A stretch of 64,000 bases of DNA from NORP259 sp041398705 (GTDB lineage Bacteria; Planctomycetota; UBA1135; GCA-002686595), in assembly GCA_041398705.1 (NCBI GenBank), contig JAWKUI010000006.1, positions 263,799 to 327,798 on the forward strand. The letters are read 5' to 3'. The notes beneath the pieces are model-generated. The model did no database searches. It worked only from the letters and a program-made list of their open reading frames with translations, and had not been told where the DNA came from. Below, in pieces: positions 48,677 to 58,022 of this stretch (its first letter is position 1; each line of letters begins with the position of its first letter). A program made the translations under genes and the position numbers.

Positions 48677-50029
48677 ATGAAGGCCAAGATTTTCGGTACC
48701 GATGGCATCCGCGGACGTGCGGGTTCGGGATGGTTGTCGGTGGAAGGCGCTGCCTGGATCGGCTACGCGGTGGGATCGGTGCTGGGCAAAGCCCACGACT
48801 GGCCCGCGTTGCTCGGCCATGACGGACGTCGCAGTGGACCGCGGCTGGAAGCGGCGCTGGCCTGCGGCCTCGCCGCCGCAGGACTGCGTAGCGAAAGCGC
48901 GGGTCTGATCCCCACCCCGGGGCTGGCCTGGCTCACCAAGCACCAGCAGTACACCCTGGGCATCATGGTCAGCGCCTCGCACAACCCGGCGGGCGACAAC
49001 GGCATCAAGGTCTTCGACCACAGCGGCGACAAGCTGCCCGACGACGTGCAAGCGGAGATCGAAGCGATCCTGCACGGCGAACGCCCGGGCGTGGATCCCG
49101 ACGCGCTGCGCCCCGAACATAACCCGCGCCTCGAGGACTCCTACCTGGGCCATCTCGAACGCACCTGGGGCAAGGGCCTCGACCTGTCCGGCCTGCACGT
49201 GATGATCGACTGCGCCAACGGCGCGGGCAGTCGCACCGGCCCGAAGGTGCTCGCACGCCTCGGCGCCCAAGTGCACGCCCTCGCGGACGAACCCGACGGC
49301 GAGAACATCAACCGCGACTGCGGCTCGACCCACCCCGAAGCCCTGCAGGCCGCCGTACGCCAGAACAAAGCCGATTGCGGCATTGCGCTCGACGGAGACG
49401 GGGACCGCTGCCTGATGGTCGACGAGACCGGCCGCCTGGTCGACGGCGACGAGCTGCTGCTCGTGCTCGGCCGCCAAGCCAAGCAGCAAGGCAGCCTGCC
49501 CGACGATCGCCTCGTGGCCACCGTCATGAGCAACCGGGGCCTGCACCGTGCCCTGCGCAGCCACGGCATCGGCGTCGAGGAGGTCGGCGTCGGCGACCGC
49601 TTCGTCGTGGAAGCCATGCGCCGGCAATCCCTGGCCCTGGGCGGCGAACAATCCGGCCACGTGATCCTCGGCGCGCGGAACGATTTCATCGGCGACGGCA
49701 TGGTCACCGCCCTGGCCGTGTTGCGCGTGATGCGCGAGACCGGCCAATCCCTCGGCCAGCTCACGGCGGAATTCGAGTCGATGCCGCAGGTGCTGCTCAA
49801 CGTGCCCGTCGCCAGCAAACCCGACCTCTCCAGCTTACCTGGCCTATTCGACGTCGTGCGCGAGTACGAGTCCGTGCTCGGCGAAGACGGTCGCATCTTG
49901 CTGCGTTATTCGGGCACCGAGAACCTGGCGCGCGTCATGGTCGAAGGCCCCGACGCGGGCGTCATCCAGCGCCAAGCCAGCGATCTCGCCAGCCGCATCC
50001 AGGAAGCCATCGGACAGCATGTCGGCTGA
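48677..50029 (+). CDS. glmM: Phosphoglucosamine mutase
   Basis: GlmM converts glucosamine-6-phosphate to glucosamine-1-phosphate, feeding UDP-GlcNAc and cell-wall and LPS synthesis. The 450-residue protein opens FGTDGIRGRAG and has the phosphoserine loop VSASHNP with Ser at about 101. The metal loop is LDGDGDR, a sugar-binding loop is GGEQSGH, and the C-terminal phosphate loop is RYSGTENLARVMVEG. Length and order are standard. It follows the cyclase fusion gene by 1 nt, the conserved cdaA-cdaR-glmM neighbourhood. Its stop overlaps tsaB by 11 nt. Confidence 0.96.
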   Translation: MKAKIFGTDGIRGRAGSGWLSVEGAAWIGYAVGSVLGKAHDWPALLGHDGRRSGPRLEAALACGLAAAGLRSESAGLIPTPGLAWLTKHQQYTLGIMVSASHNPAGDNGIKVFDHSGDKLPDDVQAEIEAILHGERPGVDPDALRPEHNPRLEDSYLGHLERTWGKGLDLSGLHVMIDCANGAGSRTGPKVLARLGAQVHALADEPDGENINRDCGSTHPEALQAAVRQNKADCGIALDGDGDRCLMVDETGRLVDGDELLLVLGRQAKQQGSLPDDRLVATVMSNRGLHRALRSHGIGVEEVGVGDRFVVEAMRRQSLALGGEQSGHVILGARNDFIGDGMVTALAVLRVMRETGQSLGQLTAEFESMPQVLLNVPVASKPDLSSLPGLFDVVREYESVLGEDGRILLRYSGTENLARVMVEGPDAGVIQRQASDLASRIQEAIGQHVG

Positions 50030-50681
50030 ACCGCAAGCGGAACTCGCCCTGGAGACCTCCACGCGTCAGGCGAGCCTGGCGGTGGGCCTGGGCGGGCGCG
50101 TGTGGCAGCGCTCGCTCGAGCCCGGCAAGGCCCACGCCAGCGACTTGTTGCCCCAGGTCGTGGCGTTGTTGGAGGAAGCCGGCTTGCAGCGCGACGCGCT
50201 CGCGCGCATCTACGTGGGCATCGGTCCGGGCAGCTACACCGGCCTGCGAGTTTCCGCGTCGCTGGCGCTGGGATTGCAGGCGGGGTTGGACCTCGAGCTC
50301 GTAGCGTTCCCCTCGCTCGAAGCTGCCGCATGGGCCGGCCTGCGACCGGGCGAAACCGGGCATTGCGTGCTCGACGCCCGTGGCGGCGCGGCGTACGTGG
50401 CAAGTTACCTGCGCGAAGAGCATGATCTGCTCGAGTTGCGGCCGCCCATGCGGATCCGGCGCGACGAATCGCAGGCGATCGAACTGGAGAGCGGCGCCGT
50501 CTTCGGAGACGAAACGGTGCTCGATTGGTTCGAGCGACCCGGCACCCCCCTGACGCGGCGCGGAGCGTGCCTGCCGACCGCGGGGGATCTCTTGGTCCGG
50601 GGCCGGGTGCACTACGCTCGCAACGGCGCCAGCCAGACCGCGGCGGTTCGGCCCCTGTACCTCGCCCCCTTCGGGGCCTGA
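50019..50681 (+). CDS. tsaB: tRNA threonylcarbamoyladenosine biosynthesis protein TsaB
   Basis: This 220-residue protein has the ASKHA-fold signatures ALETSTRQASLAVG and GIGPGSYTGLRVSASLALGL, typical of TsaB. TsaB is the partner of TsaD in t6A modification of tRNAs reading ANN codons. DARGGAAYVASY is the later conserved strand. It overlaps the end of glmM by 11 nt. A - strand histone-fold gene follows after 270 nt, so this is the end of the + strand run. Confidence 0.9.
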   Translation: MSAEPQAELALETSTRQASLAVGLGGRVWQRSLEPGKAHASDLLPQVVALLEEAGLQRDALARIYVGIGPGSYTGLRVSASLALGLQAGLDLELVAFPSLEAAAWAGLRPGETGHCVLDARGGAAYVASYLREEHDLLELRPPMRIRRDESQAIELESGAVFGDETVLDWFERPGTPLTRRGACLPTAGDLLVRGRVHYARNGASQTAAVRPLYLAPFGA

Positions 50682-50879
50682 CGGTCGGCGCAGGGCTCTG
50701 CTGCGGATCCCCTGCTTGGCGCCCTGCCCCCATTCGGTACCGTGCGAACGGCCGCGGGGCTCGTGAGCGTTGCGGTGCACATCGTCGAGTGCACAGACCC
50801 CCTCCGCGGCGCAACTCCGTGTTCCTGCTGCCCGCGTCAGGCCCTTGAGTCGGCCCGCAAGCAAACCCCTGAAATAGCT

Positions 50880-50912
50880 CCGGGGCCGGAGCGCGAAGCA
50901 CTCCGGCCCCGG
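50880..50912 (-). terminator. Terminator of the histone-fold gene
   Basis: A perfect 12-bp stem (ccggggccggag / ctccggccccgg) with a 9-nt loop, 39 nt past the stop on the - strand. A short T-containing tail (agctattt) follows in that direction. The gap 50682-50879 shows no gene. Confidence 0.7.
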
Positions 50913-50951
50913 GGGACCGTGCCGCAGGAGCGGCACCGCCGGGCGAACCGA

Positions 50952-51209
50952 CTACAGGTCCTGCGGGCGCAGGGTGCGGCGGTTGTTGGCGGCGGCGCGG
51001 GCTTCGGCGGTGGCGATCATGTTGCGGACGGCAGCGTCCAGGGCCACATAGAAGTCGCCGGAGACGTTGATCGAAGCAGCGGCCTTGGTGCGGCTCTTGC
51101 TGATGATCAGCTCAACCGGACCACCCTTCTTCTTGGTGGCGGGACGACGGCCGGCGGCCTTCTTGGTGGCCTTCTTGGTGGCCTTTTTCTTCGCAGCTTT
51201 ACGTGCCAT
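50952..51209 (-). CDS. Bacterial histone-fold protein with lysine-rich tail
   Basis: The 85-residue protein has two parts. Residues 1-28 are an H1-like basic tail (KAAKKKATKKATKKAAG). Residues 32-85 form a single histone-fold-like segment: LIISKSRTKAAASI, then VSGDFYVALDAAVRNMIATA as the long central helix, then EARAAANNRRTLRPQDL. The R-(R)-T-x-x-x-x-D-L ending is the loop-2 and last-helix signature of archaeal and bacterial histones. I infer DNA binding and nucleoid organisation. The start has a clear ribosome-binding site (AAAGGAAA). It is monocistronic with its own terminator. An alternative label would be a generic H1-like (HctA/Hc1-type) DNA-binding protein, but the C-terminal half argues for a histone fold. 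Confidence 0.8.
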   Translation of the reverse strand: MARKAAKKKATKKATKKAAGRRPATKKKGGPVELIISKSRTKAAASINVSGDFYVALDAAVRNMIATAEARAAANNRRTLRPQDL

Positions 51210-51545
51210 GGTGCGGTTTCCTTTGCCGCCCGGTGGCGGCTGTGAGAGCTCAAGACTGGCGAGTTTGGCCTCGAATCGGGCGTTTCCCGCCGATCTTGCA
51301 GGGATTTGTTTGCTTACGCGGGGGTAGAATGCTGCCCCCCTATGGGGAAGTCAACGCTGGGATTCCCCGAATAACCTCAAAATTCGGCATTTTTCGCGGA
51401 TTCCCCATACCTGCGTTGCGCGTTTGGGCCTCAGAAAGGCCGAAAACGGCCCGAATCGGGGACTTTCGCGGGGTTCGAGGCCAATTCTTGGAAGCGAAAA
51501 CCGCAGCAACACGGCTTCCTGTTCTTTCGAAAGTGGCCGAAACCT
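51210..51545. other. Divergent intergenic region between the histone-fold gene and alr
   Basis: It must hold promoters for both directions. No confident -35/-10 pair, operator or RNA gene was recognised. Confidence 0.4.
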
Positions 51546-52757
51546 ATGCTCGCGCGCATGAACCGGATGCGGGTTTGGGCGGAGATCGACTTGGATGCGC
51601 TGGGGCACAACCTCGCGCGGATCCGCTGCCAGGCCGGCCCCGGCGTGCGTCTGATGCTGGTGGTCAAAGCCGACGCCTACGGCCACGGAGCGGTCGGAAT
51701 CGCCCACCACGCGGTGCGCGCGGGCATCGGCGCCTTAGGCGTCGGAACCTCCGAAGAGGCCCTGGAACTGCGCCAGGCGGGCATTCGCGTACCGATCCTG
51801 GTGCTCGGCACGGTCATCGACGAAGAGCTGCGGGCCTGCCTGACCCATGACGTGCACCTCGGGGTGCACACCGGCGACCGCGCGCGCCAATTGAGCCGTC
51901 TGGCCGCTCAGATGGGCACGCGCGCCCACGTGCACCTGAACGTCGACACCGGCATGGGGCGGCTCGGCGTGCCCCCCACCCGCGCCTTGGCCCTGCTGCG
52001 CGAGATCCACGGCGACGCCCATTTGCAGCTGGCCGGAGTCATGACGCACCTGGCGGCCACCGCCGGCGCCCACGCCCCCGAAGGACGGGAGCAGGTGCGC
52101 CTCTTCGACGGATTCCTCGAACAGGCCCGCACGATCACCCCCCACCTGGGCTGGGTTCACGTGGCCAACTCCGCGGGCATCTTCAGCGGGCTCGGACCCC
52201 GCTACAACACCGTGCGGCCGGGGCTTTCGGCCTATGGCGCCGTTTCCGCGAGCCTCCCGGGCGGCGAGGATCTGCGCCAGGTGATGAGCTTGCGCAGCCA
52301 AGTGGTGTTCATCAAGGACCTCCCCGAAGGCGCGCCCGTCGGCTACGAATCCACCTGGCGCGCCCCCCGCGCCACGCGCATCGCCACCCTGCCGATCGGC
52401 TACGCCGACGGCCTGCCGTGGCGCGCGAGCCCCGGCGGCGAGGTCCTGCTGCGCGGCCAGCGCGCCCCGATTGTCGGCCGCATTTCGATGGACTACACCA
52501 CCGTCGACGTGGGCCACATCCCGGATGTGCACGTGGGCGATGTGGCCACCCTGATCGGGCGGGACGGGGAGCATCGCATCCTGCTCGGCGACCTCGCGGA
52601 ACAGGCGGGAACCATCCCGTATGAGATTTCCTGCAGCCTGGGCCGGCGCGTGCTGCGGCGCTACGTGGGCGGCGAGGAGATCGACGTGCCGCGCCAGGAT
52701 CCCAGCGCCCCCGTATTGCCCGTCGCGCCCCAGCCGCAGGATCGGGCGCGCACCTGA
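51546..52757 (+). CDS. alr: Alanine racemase
   Basis: Alr is a PLP enzyme making D-alanine for peptidoglycan. The 403-residue protein shows the PLP-lysine motif VVKADAYGHG (Lys near 41), VHLNVDTGMGRLG, VANSAGIF, and YNTVRPGLSAYG. The second catalytic base is Tyr in VGYESTWRA, followed by LPIGYADGLPW and IVGRISMDYTTVDV. Starts at codons 5 or 8 (MNRMRVWAEI) are equally possible, because the family N-terminus is RVWAEIDLDALGHN. An 81-nt gap separates it from the AsmA-like gene downstream. The length is slightly above average due to a Pro-rich tail. Confidence 0.94.
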   Translation: MLARMNRMRVWAEIDLDALGHNLARIRCQAGPGVRLMLVVKADAYGHGAVGIAHHAVRAGIGALGVGTSEEALELRQAGIRVPILVLGTVIDEELRACLTHDVHLGVHTGDRARQLSRLAAQMGTRAHVHLNVDTGMGRLGVPPTRALALLREIHGDAHLQLAGVMTHLAATAGAHAPEGREQVRLFDGFLEQARTITPHLGWVHVANSAGIFSGLGPRYNTVRPGLSAYGAVSASLPGGEDLRQVMSLRSQVVFIKDLPEGAPVGYESTWRAPRATRIATLPIGYADGLPWRASPGGEVLLRGQRAPIVGRISMDYTTVDVGHIPDVHVGDVATLIGRDGEHRILLGDLAEQAGTIPYEISCSLGRRVLRRYVGGEEIDVPRQDPSAPVLPVAPQPQDRART

Positions 52758-52838
52758 CGCTGCGGAAGCGGGAAGGCGGCGGGAGCGATCCGGAAGCTGC
52801 ATTCCGGCCTTCCCACCCGCTGGTAGGATGAGCCTGGG

Positions 52839-55800
52839 ATGGGCACGCACGAACAGACGCCGGAGCAGGTGGAAGCCCACCGCCAGGTCGCTTCCCCGCG
52901 CGTGCCCTGGGTCGCCCTCGGCGCCCTGGGCGGTTGGCTGGTGATCGGCCTGTTCATCACCGCTGCGTTCCTCGAAAGCACCGACCTGCTCGCGCGCATC
53001 GTGGCGCGCAAGGCCAAACTCGCCCTCTCGCCGCTCGGGCTCGAAGTCCAGGTGCAGCGGGCGCGCATCGGCTGGCTCACCCGCAGCCTCGAACTGCGCG
53101 ACGTCTGGGTACACGACCCGCTCGGCGGGCTCGAGGTGGAGTTGGCTTCGGTGCGGCTCGGTTTCGACCTGTCGCTGGCCGGCGGTGTGCACCTGTCCCA
53201 GGCCCTCGTGCGCGGAGGCCACGCGACCCTCAGCCCCGAAGCCGTCGAGCGACTGCGCAGCCGAGAAGCCTCCCAGGAAGATCGCCCCTCCGGCCCCGCC
53301 ACGCCGCCATCCCGCTGGCCCCGGGTGCAGGTGCTCGACGTGGGCCTCGAATGGATCGAGGCGGAGCGCGGCTACAACCTGGGCAACCTGTTCATCGAGC
53401 AAGGCCCCTCCGAAGGGCACGCGCTCACGACGGCGGACTGGCTGCTGCCGCCGCGCGCCGGCGCGCCGGGCCCGCGCACCCGGTCGCGCGTGCGCATGCA
53501 GTGCACGTGGACCGATGAGGGCACTCCGTTGATCTGGGCCCAGGCGCGCGACCTGGATCTGCAGAAGATCGAACACGCCCCGCTCAGCAAACACTGGTTG
53601 CCCCCGTGGCAAGCGGATCTGAGCCGCGGCCGCGTGTCCTTCGACCTGCGGTACGATCCGACGCGGCCTGCCGCGCAGCGGGCGCAACTCGATCTGCGCG
53701 TGCGCGATGGGTTTGTGCCGCTCGCGCCGCCCGGCGAAGGCGTCGGATCCCTCGCCCAACTCGACCTCGACGGAACCCTGGCCTTCCAAGGCCATCCCGA
53801 ACGGGACCTCTTGCAGCGGGATGCATGGCGCGGGCGTCTGCAGTCGGTGTTCCAGTGGCAGGGGGCGGAGCTTCGGTTGCAGTCGCTGCTGGGGCAGGAC
53901 GCGGGGGCGGGCGATGGTCTGCACCTGTGGCTTTCCACCGAACGCATCGTCGCCGATGCGGACCTGTCGAAACGCTTGGGGCAGCCCCTGACGCTCGAGG
54001 ACCTGATCGGCATGCTCGATCCCAAGGGACCGGTGGCCCTGCACCTGGCGGCGCGCCTGCCGGCCGAGCAGGGACGCCTGGCCCTGCCCACGGGACGTTT
54101 CCCCCTGGCGGCGCGCATCGGTGCTTCGGGCGAGACCTCGGTGGCTTACGTCGGCCTGCCCAACCGCCGCGCTGGCGGGGTCCGCAACCTCGGTTTCCCG
54201 CTGCGTGTCGAGGGTGCGCAAGGCAAGGTGGTGTTCATCGCCGATCCCAGCCGCGAGTTCTCGCAGCGCACCGGCATCTTCGACGTCAGCGGCCAGGCCC
54301 CCACCGGCACAGTGGAAATCGACGGCGGCATCTGGGCGCCGCCGCACAAGCCGCTGCCGCGCGAAATCCCCGAGGAAGAGCCGAACCACTTGCTCGCGCA
54401 AAGCCGCCTGGCAATCCGCGGCCGCGGCCTTTCCTTCGACGATTCCATGCGTTCGGCCTTCGATGGCCTGGCGGGCATGGAAGGTGTGCGCGAGATCCTG
54501 GCCACCTATGGTCCGGATGGCGGACAGCTCGACGTGGATCTCGATTTCTGGGGCCGGTTCGGCGCGCCGAATGCCGCCAACCGACTCGACATCCGCGGCA
54601 GCAAACTCGCGGCCTCCTGGGCGCCGTTCCCGCTGCCCCTGCAGGACGTCGAAATCGCCCTCGGCATCCTGTCCGACGGCGGTGGCCGAGAAAGCGGGCG
54701 CAGCGCGGTGAGCTACCGCGTCGAAGCCCAGAGTTCCGCCCTCGGGGGGGAACCGGTACGGCTCCGAGGCCACAACCTGGCGCGGGGACGCACCAGCGAT
54801 CGCGCCTGGACCGCCGCGGACGTCGGTCGCCTCAACTTGCGTAGCAGCGCCCTCGCCCGGGCCCTGCAGAGCCTGGGACCGGGCGTGCGCAACACCTTCG
54901 AACAGGCACACCTGGCGGGTTGGCTCGAAGGCCAGGTGCACGTGGTGCAGAACGACCCGGAAGCCAGGGTCGAGGTGTTTGCCCAGGCCCGGCCGCAGAA
55001 CGAAGGCCTGCGCAGCGTGCCGTCGATCTTCCCCATCGAAACGTCGCAGATGAAGGGTTCGATCGCGACCCGCGCTTCTTGGGAACCGGTCGAGCCCGGC
55101 GCGGAGCCGCCGGTCATCCGCTGGCAGGCGCGCGCGGAAGTGCTCGGGCACTCGGGGGCGCGCAACGCGGGTTTCCCCCTGGCCTTGAGCCTCAACTACG
55201 ATCCCGACGGGAGTTTCGGTGCGCGCATCACCACCGCCGACGTGGACGTGGATTCGCCGCTGGTGGTGGGAGCCATCGGCCAGTATCTCACGCGGGAGTC
55301 GGGCCGCACGCAGGCCTTCGACGCGCGCACGATGCCCCTGCGCGGGCGCATCAGCGGGGATTGCGAACTGCTCTTCCCGCCCGGCTTCGAGGGCGCGCCG
55401 GAACTGTTGCTGGCTTTGGAACTCGACCTCGATCGGTTCGGCCCCGAAGGCACGACGATCCTGCGCGACCTGCGCGGCCAAGTGACCCTCTCCCCCGAAG
55501 ACGGTTCGTGGCGCGGCGAAGGTCTGACCGGCGTGTTGGGCGACACGCCCGTGGACCTCAAGAGCGTGCGCGTGGATCCGCAACCCGGCAGCACGCGCGT
55601 CGCGGTGGATTTCTCCGCCCAGGACGTGCCCATCGACCGCCTGCACCTCGAACCCTTCCTCGAGCCCGAACTGCTGCGCATCCTGATCGAAGACCTCGAC
55701 GCGAGCGGGCGCTTTGACATCTACGACGGCCGATTGACCCTGGACCTGCCCGAAACCGGGCCGCCGGCCCTGCGCCTCGAAGGCGACCTGCGGCTGCGCA

Positions 55801-56675
55801 ACGCCTTCTTGCGCATGGGCCTGCCGATCGAAGTGGACAGCATCCCTTCGCTGCGGCTCGACCTGCGCTACGAAGGCAACCACGTGCGTGCGATGGGCAC
55901 GATCACCGGGCTGCAGGGGCGCATGGCGGAGCGGCGGTTGTCCAACGCGAGCTTCCAGTTCACGTACGTGGCGCCCAAGTTGACCATCGAGGAGTTCTCC
56001 GGGGACTTCGAGGGCGGTCGTTTGCAGTCCCTCGGCGCCGAAGCCGAAGGCGCCGCCGCCTTCCTGGCCCTCGACCTCTTGCCCCCCTTCCGCTTCTCCC
56101 TGTCCGCATCGATGCGCGGCGTGGACGTGGGTCTATTGCTCGCGGGCGTGTTCAACAGCGACTTCGCCAACGAAGGTCGCCTCGACGGGGACATGCGATT
56201 GTCCGGGGATGTGGACCATCTGACCGAGGTGCAGGGCAACGGCGTGGCGCTGCTCACCGACTCCGCCCTGTGGGCCATCCCCGTTTTCCAGAGCCTGTTC
56301 ACGCAGCTGGGATTCGACAGCACCGCCACCTTCAAGCGCATGGAAGCGCGCTTCCTCGTCGGCGGCGGTCGCATCGACCTGGGCCACATGCAGATCAAGA
56401 GCGACCTGCTGTCGCTCGTGGGCTCCGGCTGGGTCGACTTCGCCGGCGACATGCACCAGGACATGGAGGTGCGCTACAGCCTGGTGGATCAGCTCGGCCC
56501 GCTCACCAAACTGCTGTACCGCATCCAGAACAGCCTGCTGCGCGTTTCGATCCGCGGGGACATGTCCCGCCCGCGCATCCGCTTGGGCGGCTTCTTCTCG
56601 TCGTTCTTCCAACAAGGCGACGGGCAGAGGCAATTGCCCCTGCCCGGTCTGAGCGAACTGCCCGGACGGTATTGA
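52839..56675 (+). CDS. Giant AsmA-like membrane-anchored protein
   Basis: This 1278-residue protein has one N-terminal TM helix near residues 24-46 (WVALGALGGWLVIGLFITAA). A long beta-rich body follows, with the repeating pattern of AsmA/TamB/YhdP-type bridge proteins (LSPLGLEVQVQRARIGWL, LELRDVWVHDPLGGLEVE, DINGR-like strand repeats). The C-terminal region (ADEGRLDGDMRLSGDVDHL-like sequence, VALLTDSALWAIPVFQSL, MQIKSDLLSLVGSGWVDF, RVSIRGDMSRPRIRLGG) fits the AsmA C-terminal domain. Family members span the periplasm and are implicated in phospholipid transport to the outer membrane. It is convergent with the FHA gene, 20 nt apart, and may be co-transcribed with alr. Confidence 0.78.
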   Translation: MGTHEQTPEQVEAHRQVASPRVPWVALGALGGWLVIGLFITAAFLESTDLLARIVARKAKLALSPLGLEVQVQRARIGWLTRSLELRDVWVHDPLGGLEVELASVRLGFDLSLAGGVHLSQALVRGGHATLSPEAVERLRSREASQEDRPSGPATPPSRWPRVQVLDVGLEWIEAERGYNLGNLFIEQGPSEGHALTTADWLLPPRAGAPGPRTRSRVRMQCTWTDEGTPLIWAQARDLDLQKIEHAPLSKHWLPPWQADLSRGRVSFDLRYDPTRPAAQRAQLDLRVRDGFVPLAPPGEGVGSLAQLDLDGTLAFQGHPERDLLQRDAWRGRLQSVFQWQGAELRLQSLLGQDAGAGDGLHLWLSTERIVADADLSKRLGQPLTLEDLIGMLDPKGPVALHLAARLPAEQGRLALPTGRFPLAARIGASGETSVAYVGLPNRRAGGVRNLGFPLRVEGAQGKVVFIADPSREFSQRTGIFDVSGQAPTGTVEIDGGIWAPPHKPLPREIPEEEPNHLLAQSRLAIRGRGLSFDDSMRSAFDGLAGMEGVREILATYGPDGGQLDVDLDFWGRFGAPNAANRLDIRGSKLAASWAPFPLPLQDVEIALGILSDGGGRESGRSAVSYRVEAQSSALGGEPVRLRGHNLARGRTSDRAWTAADVGRLNLRSSALARALQSLGPGVRNTFEQAHLAGWLEGQVHVVQNDPEARVEVFAQARPQNEGLRSVPSIFPIETSQMKGSIATRASWEPVEPGAEPPVIRWQARAEVLGHSGARNAGFPLALSLNYDPDGSFGARITTADVDVDSPLVVGAIGQYLTRESGRTQAFDARTMPLRGRISGDCELLFPPGFEGAPELLLALELDLDRFGPEGTTILRDLRGQVTLSPEDGSWRGEGLTGVLGDTPVDLKSVRVDPQPGSTRVAVDFSAQDVPIDRLHLEPFLEPELLRILIEDLDASGRFDIYDGRLTLDLPETGPPALRLEGDLRLRNAFLRMGLPIEVDSIPSLRLDLRYEGNHVRAMGTITGLQGRMAERRLSNASFQFTYVAPKLTIEEFSGDFEGGRLQSLGAEAEGAAAFLALDLLPPFRFSLSASMRGVDVGLLLAGVFNSDFANEGRLDGDMRLSGDVDHLTEVQGNGVALLTDSALWAIPVFQSLFTQLGFDSTATFKRMEARFLVGGGRIDLGHMQIKSDLLSLVGSGWVDFAGDMHQDMEVRYSLVDQLGPLTKLLYRIQNSLLRVSIRGDMSRPRIRLGGFFSSFFQQGDGQRQLPLPGLSELPGRY

Positions 56676-56695
56676 GCCGCCCGGTCGAAAGGTGC

Positions 56696-58012
56696 CTAGC
56701 GGATGCCGTTCGCCTTCAGGTAACCCGCGAAGTCCTGATGGCGTGCGGCCAGGTCGAGGTAGTCGCTCTGACGCTCCTCATATCCTTTGAAGGCGGGAAT
56801 CGCCGCATCGCCCATGCCGCGGATGATCTTCATGCAGCGGTCGACCACCTCCGGCTCGGATGCGGCGGTCAACACGCCCATGACCGCGCCCAGCGAGCGC
56901 GAGTATTCCTTGCGCTCCCAAAGCCCTTCGGCCTGGTCCAAGTCCTTGTCGGCGAACTCCAGCTCGGAATCCTTCAGGCCCCGTTCGAACTCGACCATTT
57001 CCTGCGGCGCCTCGTTGTTCGCCTTGAAGGTCTCGATCAGTTTCTTGGCCGTGATGTAGTCGCGCGGAAGTCCCTCGGTCAGGTGGCGCAGCTGGAAGTG
57101 CAGGTCGGCCCAGGTATCGGGGGAATCCAGCTCGGCGTAGGTCACATAGTGCTCGCGCATGCGGCGCGCCCAATCCGCTTCGCTGCTGGCCGGGAAGTCC
57201 TTCAGGAATTGGTCCACTCGGCGGATGAACTCCCGGGACTCCGGCCGACCGTTCTGCTTGAGATAGCGGTCCTTGAAGTTCGAGAGTTTGTCCTTCACCG
57301 CCTGCGACCGGCCATCGCTGATACCGGCTTCGCTAACCGCGACGACTTCCTTGGTTTTGGCGCGCAGGTCGGCGAACACCGCCTTCCACTCGTCGGAAAG
57401 GCTTTCCATGTTGCGATCGACCTTCTCCAACTCGACGCGCGCGGTCTTGAGGTCGCCCTGGGCCAGGGCGTCCTCGATGCGCAGCTTGCTGGTGGTCTCG
57501 GCGAACCCTTCCCCTTGCGTGCTGCCGGCGACGTTCCGGAACGCGACCCAGGCGAGGGCCAGGGCGGGGATGGCCAACAGCAGGATCAGCCAGGTCGGGA
57601 AGGACTTCTGGGGCCGGCGGGACGTGGACCGTTGCACGCGCTGCGACGCCTCCGGTGCGGCCGCGCCCGATCGCGCGCGGGAAGCGCGGGCGGCAGCCGG
57701 AGCCGCCGCGGCGGCCTTCGGTGCTTCGGCCGCTTCGCGCAGATCGAGTTTCATGCGCGCGCCGCCCATGCCGATCAACGCGCCATGTTCGAGCCCCTGC
57801 TCGCCCTTGACCGGCGCACCGTTCACCGTAACCGCGCCATCGAGCGGCACCAGGGTCACCTGCTGGCCGTCGATATCGAGCCGCAGGTGCTTGGGGGCCA
57901 CCCCGTCCGCGCTCAGGGTCACCTGGCAGCTCGGGGCGCTGCCGAAGGTCAGGCTGGGGCCAGTAAGGCGCACAGCCTTCTTGCTGTCACCATCTTGCAG
58001 AATCAATCGCAT
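56696..58012 (-). CDS. Membrane FHA-domain protein
   Basis: The 438-residue protein starts with a forkhead-associated domain at about 1-95 (LTFGSAPSCQVTLSADGVAP, HLRLDIDGQQVTLVPLDG, TVNGAPVKG), which binds phosphothreonine peptides. An Ala/Arg-rich linker follows, then one TM helix near 136-158 (FPTWLILLLAIPALALAWV), then a helical C-terminal region of about 280 residues, possibly TPR-like. The predicted topology puts the FHA domain in the cytoplasm. It begins 10 nt after the stop of the sigma-54-type activator gene, so the two are likely translated together and may act in one signalling pathway. Confidence 0.85.
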   Translation of the reverse strand: MRLILQDGDSKKAVRLTGPSLTFGSAPSCQVTLSADGVAPKHLRLDIDGQQVTLVPLDGAVTVNGAPVKGEQGLEHGALIGMGGARMKLDLREAAEAPKAAAAAPAAARASRARSGAAAPEASQRVQRSTSRRPQKSFPTWLILLLAIPALALAWVAFRNVAGSTQGEGFAETTSKLRIEDALAQGDLKTARVELEKVDRNMESLSDEWKAVFADLRAKTKEVVAVSEAGISDGRSQAVKDKLSNFKDRYLKQNGRPESREFIRRVDQFLKDFPASSEADWARRMREHYVTYAELDSPDTWADLHFQLRHLTEGLPRDYITAKKLIETFKANNEAPQEMVEFERGLKDSELEFADKDLDQAEGLWERKEYSRSLGAVMGVLTAASEPEVVDRCMKIIRGMGDAAIPAFKGYEERQSDYLDLAARHQDFAGYLKANGIR

Positions 58013-58022
58013 GGCTTTGGGG

